64,000 nucleotides of DNA from NCBI GenBank assembly GCA_030544215.1, contig JARZZO010000003.1, positions 1,436,001 through 1,500,000 on the forward strand. Reading direction: 5' to 3'. This DNA comes from Zantedeschia hybrid cultivar. Its lineage: Eukaryota; Streptophyta; Magnoliopsida; Alismatales; Araceae. The notes below the pieces were generated by a model. The model did no database searches, was not told where the DNA came from, and was given only the letters and a program-made list of their open reading frames with translations. Shown in pieces: positions 32,263-42,755 of the stretch; the stretch's first letter is position 1, and each line of letters starts with the position of its first letter. The translations under genes were made by a program, and so were the position numbers.

Positions 32263-35200
32263 TTGTTTTGTAGGACCAATCAATCTTCACCGTCAAGAAC
32301 ACAACCAAAGTGGGTGAGGTAGTCAAATCTTGATGTGTTTCTGACCTCTAAATAAAGAATAATTTTTACTAGAAAATATATTTATTGAAAAACATCTTCA
32401 TTTACCTTTCTAGTGAAAAACTGTAATATCTTTAAGTTTCAAGGGCATAAACATAAAATAAGACATGTTTGAATTTTAAGGATATAAGTGTAAAACTATA
32501 ATATCGTAAGTTATAAGGCTACTGGTGTAAGTAATTTCTAGGGGTATATCTGCTTGTTGCCTGAGCATTCCACATCTTCATAGTCTTCAATGGCCCATTC
32601 TGCTAGGGAAATGACATCTAACATCTTATGGTGGACGCCAAAATCCCAATTATGGGATGGTCAAAGCATGCGACTTTTTTTTTTACTACCATTCTTACAC
32701 AACACCATGTTGAGGTTTCTTAGAAAACTAGTGCCTATTGCAACTTTCACACCATATCAATCATAGGACACAACTGGTTGTGGTTGAGCTCGGTGCGGAT
32801 CTAAGGTAGGTCCATTATCGTATATGTTATATGTATAAAAGTATTATCCATTAACTATCTTATAAGCTAAACTCGATTAGATAATCGGATCTTAGTGTAC
32901 CATATATATTTGGTCCAAACAAATTATATCCATTACCTAGTCTGCTGTGCATATTGGTCTAAAAAAACTATATGTTAACTAACCTATAAGCTAACGAACA
33001 GTAAAATAATCGGGTTATCGGTTACCATTTGCATCTCTAATCGATGGACCCTTAATTAAAAAGTGGAGAAAAAGAAAAAGATTCTAAAGAAGAAAGTGAC
33101 AGGAACTTTCTCCTTTCATGTGGAGAGGATTTTGAAAAGATGAATGACTTGACTGTGCATGAACATCCTAGAAGGGACGAATGAAGAATATGGCCTCTTA
33201 CTCTCCCCTATGGTTTGTGAGAAGCTTTTAATTTCCTTCAAGTTAATTTTGTTGCCTAAACCAAAACAATGGGAAGCTAAATTCCACTTTTTATTACGTC
33301 TCTCCTATGTATTCAGTTGTCAACCTAAATTAAACCTTAAATGTTGATTCATCAGGGTAGTCATTAACCATATCAAGCAAGTGAAATTGTCCAAGGATCA
33401 AACTGGAACTTTAGTGGTCATCCTAATAGTACCATCTCAGTGATACAGGGGTCAAGAGGCTTGTTTAAGTTGCATTAGGTAGACTGAAGAATTTGCATAT
33501 ATACTAGCTGCATATATGCATTCTGAAGATGATAAGTGGCTAGGGCAGATGAATGTTCTCTAGACATGAGAAGGCTTTGTAGACATTCCTCTTCTCATGT
33601 TCAATCATATCCTGTGATGTTCCTCACTTTCAAGGGAAAGATGCCGTAAAATATCGTAGTGCAGTACCACTCTACCAATAAACTCTCTCCAAAGCAATAT
33701 TCTTATCTGCCCAATATTCCCAACCTCACGTCATCCGAGCAAGTGCGCCAATCACATAATCTGAGTTGTTTTCTCTGTATGATTTGGTGGGATGTCAAGA
33801 TTTTATTCCCAACCGCCAGACCCAGTCAGCTGCCTATCAACAGTTGGCGACTATTTATGTGTGAATCCATGTGGGCCTAAAGCGTCACCGCACATGAGTG
33901 GTTGGATGCCCGGATCCAATTAGAACGTCCGAAAAGAGAAAAAAGTAATATTTGTTGTAATATTCCTCTAGGCATAGTAGTACAACTGATCATAGTTGTA
34001 CTGCCAAAAATAGAAAAAGAAAAACTTGTTGCAATATTCTTTAGGCACTGTAATTGTAATTATCATTTGATCAATAGATTGGACGCCTCATGCTTTTTAA
34101 GATGCACAAAAAATACTTTTGGATTCATGTACTGGATGGTAGCCCCAGAAAATATTCCAAGTCATTGTACTGCAGTAAGTATTATTTAAGAGAAATGCTT
34201 GTTACAATGCTCCTTAAGTATTATATTTTTAGTGGTGGAGGGGGGGAGGGGGAAGACATTAGCAAAATGTTATATTATACTTATATAATTTATGTTCTCT
34301 TAAAAGATTATTCCAAAGATTAATAGGTCATTAATCTAATTAAGAAATTAACTAATAAAATAGGAGGATTACCTACTAGTTCTATCCATTACAAATTATT
34401 CACATTACTAAGGCCCCATTCTATTAATCCGTCAAAACATCACGTACTTTTATATTCTTAATTCTCATTTGTTAAACCTTAGTTTTTCATTAAAAAAGTA
34501 TATTCATGTGGCACAGAATCAATGCATAAAGATATCACATACTTTTATATTTTTAATATTCATTTGTTAAAGCCTTAATTTTTTTATTAAAGAACTCATA
34601 TTCACGTGGCAATATACTATGCATGACTTTTGTTGTTTGCTCATCTTTCGATCTTCATGGAACTTTTATCTTATAAATTTTTTACTTCTTAAATATATCA
34701 AAAATAAACTCACAATAATTTCTAGTCAAGTCTTTCATTATTATTATTATTGGCCGATGACCATCTAAGTTATCTTTTATGTATTCTTCTTTAAGTTAAC
34801 TTGAATAACTTCTGTCTAACAATGGTGTATAATGTTCACCCTCTTCTAATTTTTGGACTCTAAAAGCATATGAAAGATACTGTCTTGATGAACCAGAGAT
34901 TTTTTTAGTTATTATTATCTTATTCTTTGTTAGTCGATAATCATCAAGATTTTCTTCTTATTTTCTCTGTTAACTTATGTATTTAGACAGGTCATATAAG
35001 TCATTTTCAAATTTTTGACTCTTACAACACAGTGTATCTCTTTGATGATTTTGATTTTTTATCAAACTGTTTTAGTTTTACATAAATACTATTATTTTAT
35101 TTTTAAGTAGACTATAGTCATCAAGTCCTGTCCCAATGGCTCTACTCATGTTAGGCTTAGAACTTGGGTGGTTCTAAGTTTGACATTTCTGTTTTCAAAC

Positions 35201-36304
35201 TAAACATCTGAAACGAATGGCTATAAAAAACTATTTTCCTCCTATATGATCTGAACCATTGAGGTAGGATTAGATGGTTGCATCAGAGTGGCTATAGTGT
35301 TGCTTTGACATTTTCTATTTGGCCCCCCAAAGAAAATTTTCTGGCTCCGCCACTGTATTGTAGTTGTGAACAAGCATAGTTGGATTCGTCCACTATACAG
35401 TGGCCCCATAGAGTATTATTGCATCAAGCATGTCTCGTCCCAAATAAGGCCCATGCTCCATTTCAAGGTAATCGTTTATGCCAAAAAGCGACAAAGCTTA
35501 TTTAGGTGTGTGTAATCACATGGATTTTAACAATAGAGACATATTTGATGCTTCTTGGGAAGACAAAGGAGATCTGAATTCCAATCATTGGCTTGTATTT
35601 GAGAAAAAAAAAAGGAAAAATAAATAGATTTAATATATAGTTTTTTCAAATCCAAAGTAAAATTTCTTCTTCACATCCATGCTAGAGATAGGTACAAGAA
35701 GGAGAAAGGATGGAAGTGAGGAAAAACTAGGAAAAGTGAACCTTTTGAAAACTTTGGTGAGATTTTAATAATTATTGTGAGTCCATATATCTTAAAATCC
35801 CAACATATCAAAATCTCTAATTTCTCATGCACATTCCCAAAGGAGACCCATGTCCCTTTTTCATCATGGTGTGATTTATGGAGTTGGCAAGGTGGACTTA
35901 TTATTTGGTGCTCCTAGAAAGAGTATGGTAAAAGAACAAGTGGAGAGAGAGAGAGAGAGAGATATGGGGACTGGTAGGGACGCTTTGCAACATTCATGCT
36001 TCTCCTCCCCACCATCACCACCGCCACAGCATTCACTACCTCTGTACCTAACCGGCAGGATGGCTGAAACCTTTCTAGAAAAGGAATCTGTGCCCCGCAA
36101 ATCTCTGTAGCCTCTGAAGTCCGATCAATCCAAAAAAGGAAGCTAGGATTTGGATGCCATGGCAGGCCGACCAATCACTACTGGGTGCCACTGCACCACG
36201 TCCCTCGCCTGTACGTGGCCCCAAGATTTCCTTCCCACCCAGCCATGTGGAGTCCAGCATCCAGGAGCAACCATGAATTGGAGTGATCCGGCCCTTTCTC
36301 CGGC
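32263..36304. other. Intergenic AT-rich DNA, no gene seen
   Basis: No open frame shows a recognisable domain. At 35317-35355 the sequence GGCCCCCCAAAGAAAATTTT followed by CTGGCTCCGCCACTG is the typical right end of plant hAT-like elements (the inverse of CAGTGGCGGAGCCAG), but no left end was found upstream. A GA run at 35943-35962 precedes the MIR169 promoter region. Confidence 0.5.
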
Positions 36305-36312
36305 TATAAATA
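36305..36312 (+). promoter_or_regulatory. TATA box of the third intact MIR169 gene
   Basis: TATAAATA occurs in the context GGCTATAAATATGAGAAGG, 162 bp before the mature strand; the context is shared with the box at 25548. Confidence 0.65.
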
Positions 36313-36435
36313 TGAGAAGGCGCTGAGGAAGGCGATGCAACGGAGGGGAAGCATTACTGAGAGAGGTAGAGGAATAGTAAGAGAAGTAATGCTAGGCATG
36401 CAGCAAGAAGCCCATGGATGAAGTGAACCGTGAAG

Positions 36436-36573
36436 GTCCTCGCATGAGGAGGCAGAGAGTGGAATGCAGCCAAGAATGACTTGCCGGCGCTGGCCGTGAG
36501 GCCGTGGAGGTTGTGGCGACTTGCCGGCAAGTTGTTCTTGGCTACACCTTGCTCTCTTCCTCTCATGTCACGA
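36436..36573 (+). ncRNA. MIR169: MIR169 precursor hairpin 3 (variant mature)
   Basis: The mature strand on the 5' arm is at 36467-36487, starting CAGCCAAGAATGACTTGCC and ending GG. It differs from hairpin 1 only at position 9 (G to A). The star strand at 36526-36546 starts GGCAAGTTGTTC and ends TTGGCTACA. Its C-to-T change relative to hairpin 1 restores the base pair with the altered position 9. Outer stems CCTCGCATGAGGAGGCAGAG and CTCTCTTCCTCTCATG pair as in the other copies, and GCCGGC pairs with GCCGGC at the loop side. A variant at position 9, near the cleavage-directing positions, may alter target choice among NF-YA mRNAs; that is inference. A SINE begins about 27 bp downstream. Confidence 0.94.
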
Positions 36574-36599
36574 CGTGGCACGCCCTTCATGGAATACGT

Positions 36600-36765
36600 C
36601 CCGGGCTTCTAGCCCAGTGGACACGGTGCCCGTTTGGAGCAGGCCGCTCACAGTTCGATTCCCAATGGGGAATATGGGGAATTTGCATGGTCCCCTCATC
36701 TAGTTGTTACGTAGGCTTTCTCACCTCTTATAAAAAGAGGTATTACGTAGCCTTGGTCTTTCCTA
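36600..36765 (+). mobile_element. tRNA-derived SINE candidate
   Basis: TAGCCCAGTGG (36610-36620, A box) and GTTCGATTCCC (36653-36663, B box) are spaced as in a tRNA. The downstream body includes AATGGGGAATATGGGGAATT and ends near TTATAAAAAGAGG. The 3' tail and target duplication are not clearly resolved. It lies immediately after the MIR169 hairpin, so the primary microRNA transcript probably contains it. Confidence 0.6.
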
Positions 36766-38430
36766 GAGATCTAAATTAGATGGGTTGGACTGGGTTATGT
36801 GGTAACTTGGATCTAATTTAAATTCAAAATAGTTGAATCCAACTTTAGTCAAGTTCAAATTTAATTCAAATTCAGTCCAAATTCAATAGTGAGTGGATTG
36901 AGTTAGATTGGACTGGCGGCCGTATTTATAAATAATTTGTTAGAAGTATTTTACTTTTTGTATAAATTATTATAAAAGTCAATAGATTAAATTGGGTCAA
37001 CCTATTTTCAATCCAAATAGATTTAACATATGTCAATCTAAATTTAATCTAACCCAATTTATATAACTTGGGTCAACCGAATTTCTTTTAATATAAACTG
37101 AGTTGGACTGTACTACGGACTGGCCCGCCCGATTGACACTCTTAATCTTCTGACAAAGAAGCATCTCGCTCGATTAACTCAACCATGTTAGCTGATTCCT
37201 ACCTTTTATTTGGTATTGCGTGCAGTGCGTCTGTCCACACATGGCAACGTGAGAATGCGGAAGTTCAGTTGATCTAGGCTTGTCTTCTTTTGAGTCCCCG
37301 GATCATCATAGGCCCTGTTTCTATGCAACTTAAGAGAATGCAGAGGGGTTGTCACACATGTATTTATAATAAATCTATTTATCCTAATACGTGTTTCTGT
37401 AAACTCATGTGTGGTTATTTTACGTAAACTTAAAAAGGAGTTTTATGACAAATCTAAAGAGAGTCTCTACAGTAAACCAACACCAAACAAGTTTATGAAA
37501 AATGTGCTTGTGGGTAGTTTTGAGTTTTTGATAAACTTAGAATGAGCTTATAGTAAACTAAATGATCTTCTACCATCTAGCCTAAGATTATGATAAAAAA
37601 TGAGTTTACTATAAACATAAATGTATTTATGACTTGCTTCTAAACACAGTTTCATGTGAATACCGCCTTCTTTTGTGATACTCTGTCCTCTAGATATCTT
37701 TGAACCGCCCCGTTCACCAACAGTTACTTTGTTGTGTCATCTATATCAAGACCCAACCCTGTGACTAGTAGTTTTCAACTTCTCATTTTGCCTCCGCGTG
37801 TCAGAGTCATACCATTTGGAGAGGAGATCCTCTCAGGCACTGTACTTCACCATCTAACCTTACAGGGGCTGCGAATGAGTTGAATAGGATTGGGAGATAC
37901 CTTCATCCACATGTGACCTGTTGCAGATTAGGAGATGAACTTTTGATTTAAATCTTTTTGCGGATCAGATCGGGGATCGAGTTACATTTTTTTTTTTCTC
38001 ATCCATTGGTGGCATAGATTGGATCCAATACCATCATAATCTAATCTACATGTGACCCACTTTGCCGCGAATTGGATTAGGTGCGGTTTGGAGCATGTTC
38101 TCTAACAAGTCATAGAATATTAACAATTTAGTATTTTGATGACTAAAATATATATGTAATAACATACATATATTGTATCTAATAACTTATCTATATTTTT
38201 TTAAACAAAGAACCTTATTACATATACATGTCAAAATGTTAGATCTTTAGTTAATCCACACTAAAATAACATTTTTTATCAAATATTGTAATACAAGCAG
38301 CCTAAATTCATTCTAAATTTATAGTCAATTTACATTCATCCCAAATAAGATATTTGGTGCATTTGGAGAACATAGATCTAGGTGGCTCTCATGATATTGA
38401 ATATTGAACGTAAAACAGAGAAACTGAGAT
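36766..38430. other. Intergenic DNA with repeat debris
   Basis: From 36790 to 37110 AATCCAACT, TTCAAATTTAATTC and GGGTCAACC words recur, resembling 19000-19330. From about 37311 to 37655 there is a MITE-like unit: its left end CCCTGTTTCTATGCAACTT resembles the inverse of its right end ACTTGCTTCTAAACACAG. No gene is seen. Confidence 0.4.
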
Positions 38431-38667
38431 CCCATTGATCTCAATGTTCACCTCCCAATGAGAGAATTACGCCACCACTGCCGTACATATTGTTGCCCTG
38501 CTTTACATATGCTTGCCCTGTTGTCATGTCCTCCCTGTACTCTTTCTATTTCTCTACAGATCCGTGGAATCCTTGTAACAAATGATGTACACGCACTGCT
38601 GTATATAAATAATCTCTTATCGCCTCGGTGACTCTTACCGAGCTCTCACCATTCTCTAATTTCTTTA
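38431..38667 (+). repeat. Probable 5' LTR end of a fourth copia element
   Basis: The stretch directly before an initiator-Met primer site contains a TATA-like TATATAAATA at about 38601 and reads on into a copia gag. The LTR start is not fixed; TGAGATCCCATTGATCTC near 38428 is a candidate. No second LTR copy is in the window. Confidence 0.45.
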
Positions 38668-38680
38668 TGGTATCAGAGCA
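38668..38680 (+). other. Copia primer binding site (tRNA-iMet)
   Basis: TGGTATCAGAGCA complements the 3' end of initiator methionine tRNA and lies about 50 bp before the gag start. Confidence 0.8.
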
Positions 38681-38730
38681 TTGAAGGTTAAAACCTTAGG
38701 TCCTGGTACAGTCGTCGTTGTCTTCCCACC

Positions 38731-39156
38731 ATGGCAACATCATCAGCGTTTGAATCCTGCCCATACCCTGCCACCCTCAACGTCACCAATTTTGTGTCAA
38801 TGAACCTCGACTCAACGAACTACATTCCACGGCGCATGCACATGAAGAACCTGATCGAAAGTCAGGGTCTTGTTGGGTTCATCACCTGTGAAATCAGTGG
38901 TGGATCTAGTGTTAATTCAATGGAGTCCTAGGATTTCACTGGATTTTGTCAAATCTATTGGTCCAATTAAAGATAGTTTAATCCGGGACTCTACTAATCC
39001 AGTCCAAGATTCTATTGACTTAATCCAAGATCTCGTATGACTTAGTCTAAGACCTCACTGATCCAATCATCCTTACAACTTAATATCCGAATGACCTCAT
39101 TGGACAAAATTTTTGCGTCCACCACTGAGTGAATCCCTAACCCAACCCCGGACGAA
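38731..39156 (+). pseudogene. gag: Copia gag N-terminus, truncated and interrupted by a MITE
   Basis: The ATG at 38731 opens a frame reading VTNFVSMNLDSTNYIPRRMH and LIESQGLVGFI, the N-terminal block of plant copia gag, where family members usually have a Trp (NY-x-x-W) in place of the second Arg. The frame is split at 38895 by a MITE. The sequence just after the MITE (39128 on) can resume the same frame with Pro-Asn-Pro-Thr-Pro. It stops abruptly at about 39157, where the inverted 3' LTR of Copia-2 begins. Only the first 70 or so codons of gag remain. Confidence 0.75.
38895..39127. mobile_element. hAT-like MITE (CAGTGGTGGATC family), copy 2
   Basis: The 233-bp element begins CAGTGGTGGATCTAG and ends TGCGTCCACCACTG, a good inverted pair. 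The flanks TGTGAAAT and AGTGAATC agree at 5 of 8 bases, so the duplication is decayed. The interior matches the copy at 24137-24344. It sits inside a copia gag. Confidence 0.85.
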
Positions 39157-39428
39157 GAGACGGTGTAGTCCTGGTACCCTCTCCACTAGTTTCTTCTCTC
39201 TATTTCTCTTGATGCGTATAACATAATGGAGAGTCACATGCTTCTTTTATAGAGATGAGGGACCAGTCCCGTTCAAACTATTAATAGATCCTACCTATTA
39301 CAGGATCCTAATGGGCACCTAATGGGTTAAGCCCAATAACTTTATTCCATTAATTGGATGCCTAATGGTGTGTATGTGTGCAGCCTAGTAAGCACAAGTA
39401 GACCACTAATTTAGGTAAAAATCCAACA
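39157..39428 (-). repeat. Copia-2 3' LTR, truncated
   Basis: Read on the minus strand it starts TGTTGGATTTTTACC at 39428 and follows the Copia-1 LTR to about ACACCGTCTCTTCGTC. The last 100 bp or so of the LTR is missing. Confidence 0.85.
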
Positions 39429-39439
39429 TTCTCCCACTT
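39429..39439 (-). other. Copia-2 polypurine tract
   Basis: AAGTGGGAGAA on the minus strand directly precedes the LTR. This is the standard position and form for copia plus-strand priming. Confidence 0.85.
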
Positions 39440-39954
39440 GGTCCAACTTGTCTCAAGCACATCAAATCTTCCTTTGAAAGCATACTTATAGTACAAACAT
39501 ATATATAGTTTCAAAAAGACTCTTGAAGATTTGACATCATGGACATACACTTGAAGAGAAAATCACAGTATGCGCACGCACGATAGAACAAAAACTACAC
39601 ACCATTCCAATTAAAGGAATCTTAAATATACAAGAATAGTAAATCAAATAACATAGGTCATGGCGGTAAATGTATTCAATTACACATCTCCTTCTATGTA
39701 CCACAATGCCACAAACTTACTATAATTGAACATCAAATATGGAACTGTAGATAAACTCAAACATAATGTTTATCCATTGGTCACCACTTAAACATACAAT
39801 CTGCCAGCCATAATTCATAACCAACATGTATACAAAATAAATGGAAAAGACAGAAAGCAACAGAAGAATCATGATATAAATATGATCACAAATAATTGAA
39901 TGTGTCAGACTGAGAAAGTCACAACATATCGAGAGAACTGACAAGACCCATCCG

Positions 39955-41199
39955 AATCACATGACTACAAAAAGTGCTAGTAGGTAGTCTCTTTTTGAGT
40001 GGGTCAGCAACTATGAGATCCGTCCCATATGTTCTATAGACACTTCATGATTCTTCACTCTGTCTCTAAGAGCAAAATACTTAATGTCTAAAGCTCTACC
40101 ACCTTTGGACGCCTTATTGTTCTTAGAGAAAAAGACCGCAGCGGAATTGTCACAATATATCTTGATAGGTCTGGAGACGAAATCAATAAATGATAGACCT
40201 ATGAGCAGATTCCGCAACTGGATGGCCTGCGTATTAGCCTCAAAACAAGCAATGAACTCTGCTGCCATCGTGGAAGCCACTGTAATACTCTGCTTCTCAC
40301 TGCACCATGTGATAGTTCCTCCTGCTAAGAGGAAGATGTATCCTATAGTGAACTTCCTCAAATCAAGACAGCTGCCAAAATCAGTATCAGAATATGCAAT
40401 GACCTCCAACTGATCTGATCTTCTGTATGTGAGCATGAAATCTATTGTGCCTTTAAGATACCGCATGACTTTCTTAACAGCTTTCCAATGATCCATGCCT
40501 GGGTTGCTCTGGTACCTGCTGAGCATACCCATGGCAAAAGTAATATCTGGACGTGTACAAGTCTGAAGGTACATCAAGCTCCCAACGGCTGAAGCATATA
40601 GGATAGGCTCCATCGACTTCCTTTCCAAGTCATTCCAGGGACACTGTAATTCACTGAATTTATCACTTTTTACAATGGGTACTTTATCGGGTGCGCAGGA
40701 CTGCATGTTGAACCTTTCCGAGACCTTTGAGATGTAAGCTTTCTGAGAGAGACCAAGAGTGTCTGAGGGTCTATCTCTAGTGATTTCAACGCCCAAAACA
40801 AAGTAGGCATCACCCATATCTTTTATCTCAAAGTTCTTAGAAAGAAAAGCTTTAGTTTCGTGCAATAAACTAAGATCACTGCTAGCAAAAAAAATGTCAT
40901 CCACATACAAAAGCAAGACAATGAAATTACTCCCACTGATCTTTAGGTACAAACATTCGTCAATAATGTTTTCCTTAAACCCAAAGGACAGTATGATTTC
41001 ATTAAACTCTATGAACTATTAGCGGGAGGCTTGCTTAAGTCCGTAAATAGATTTCTTTAATTTGCATACTAAGTGTTCTTTCCCTTCAGCACGAAACCCT
41101 TGAGGTTGCTCTATATACACTTCTTTATCTAAGTCCCCATTGAGAAAAGTCGTTTTCACATCCATCTGATGTAACTCTAGGTCAAAATGAGCTACCAAG
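39955..41199 (-). pseudogene. Copia-2 reverse transcriptase and RNase H, broken
   Basis: Frames on the minus strand encode HQMDVKTTFLNGDL and IYGLKQASR (41019-41200), then, after a stop, LLLYVDDIFFASSDL, TRPDITFAMGMLSRY, FTIGYIFLLAGG and YCDNSAAVFFSKN (40011-40952). The YVDD centre is present. Near 40018 a one-base deletion by comparison with Copia-1 throws the C-terminus (DPLTKG region) out of frame. The frame is cut at 41199 by the Copia-3 LTR before the N-terminal RT motifs. This copy is better preserved than Copia-1 and shows the empty MITE site. Confidence 0.9.
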
Positions 41200-42755
41200 T
41201 GTTGTGATTTCTCGAGTTTCTCTGGATCACTCATGCAGCGGAAAATAAAATATTAAACAGCGATCCGTTCCCGTTTCGAACAACTAAAAACTACAATTAT
41301 CGGATAATCGATTCTCACCGTGTGCGGATTCGAATCCGCAACCGTTCGGTTCCGTCGGTGTGACACCGCAAGCCGCGCAAGTTCCCGGCCTCTAGGGAAG
41401 TCCACGCGATCCTCCCCGCGACGAATATCCTCGCGTTCCTCGTTCTTCGCAGCCCACGAAACCTCCGCCGGTCGCCGCAACGATCGCCGCAACGCACGGA
41501 CGATTTCCCGTCGAACGGGATTCGGAGAAGCGGCGGAGCAGATCTGGATCTGTCTGGACGCTAGAGAGAGAGAGAGAAATAGAGGAGGGGCGGCTAGGGT
41601 TAGCAGCAGATTGGCCTGCTCAGCCCGTTCACTATGTTTTATACTAATCGCGCGGTTTTTCATAAAAACCCCCGGTTTGTATAAAACCCATTTATTTATC
41701 CATCGCCTTGAGAATCATGTGCGTGTGACCCTCTAGGCCCAAGTACCAGTCCAGTTAATGGCCCAACAAGCCCAGTGACTCCTCACTGGCTTTATTAATC
41801 AATTAATAACCTTTTATTAATTAATTAATCAATCGAATTAATGTCGCACATCGAATTCGACCGGGCCTCCGATCACGTTGGGTGCCAAGCAACACCGCGT
41901 GAACCCGGAAGGTATTGGGGTTAAGTAACCCACTCTTGGAACCTTTCCGCCGACAGTTACCGCGTGGATATAATCCTTCACTCGTACAATGCTCTCGAGT
42001 CAACTCAGGGTATAGTAAGCTGTCAAACCCTAATCGGTCGACTCACTTGGATTGGATGTCGCTGATGAATATCTGAAAACTCCTTTCCCAATATTATCGT
42101 CCGCCCTGGCCAGGGACTTCCGCGCATCCTTCCTAAAGCATTCTCTCTCTAAGTACCGAGAGCGAATAATTCCTTATTGACACACAATTCCCTTCGACGG
42201 TATTCCGCTGTATCCAATCCTTAGCGTATTAGAATCCCGTGGCTAGAGATTTGTAAACCAAGGTCAAAGCACAGAAGTCCACCGACAAGGTGTCCTTGGT
42301 GTCTCAGGTCCGAGGACCATCCACGCAACTGCGACAATAGAATCAAGCTGGTTGACAGTGAGGTACAATACCATCCAGCGATTCAGTCGGATCAGTTCAG
42401 TGAACTCATTCTCCAATGAGCACCTACAGATTCGCCTTAGTGTCTCCACACAAGTGACTTATGAAATCAGTCACCCTCATCATATGAGCAGGAGTAATCT
42501 ATACTAGTCTAACCAGATATATGATGTCCTTCTCGGATATCCTCCGACTATGAACGATTAAGAATATGTGTGTTTAAGTGATCAGTCTCATTAGTATAAT
42601 CTCATCATAATCTGATCACCATAGCACATATTCACGGACTTCATTATGAAACGATAATTAATGCGATTTACACATAATGAATATTATGCCATTTTATTAA
42701 TAAATGAACGAGATTTACCTAGTCAGATTGGCTTGTAGGCCACCTAAAACTAACA
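41200..42755 (-). repeat. Copia-3 3' LTR
   Basis: The LTR is 1,556 bp, long for a copia element. On the minus strand it begins TGTTAGTTTTAGG (42755) and ends GAGAAATCACAACA (41200). Its last 32 bases match the 5' LTR remnant at 48959-48990 apart from a handful of substitutions. The GC-rich portion around 41330-41560 creates open frames with no domain. Confidence 0.9.

Larger units (their letters stand above)
39157..41199 (-). mobile_element. Copia-2: partial Ty1/copia element, split by Copia-3
   Basis: On the minus strand this holds the RT C-terminal half, RNase H, a 3' untranslated region, a purine tract and part of a 3' LTR. It is clearly related to Copia-1 over its length. The LTR is cut at its far end (39157), where it abuts a copia gag fragment. 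The other side ends at 41199, inside RT, where Copia-3 has inserted; the remaining 5' part should lie beyond the right edge of the window. The flank at the Copia-3 boundary is CCAAG (41195-41199). Confidence 0.9.

Noticed and set aside
41253..41736. Frames of 136-138 codons on both strands
   Set aside because: They lie in the GC-rich part of the Copia-3 3' LTR, are Arg/Ser-rich, and have no domain.
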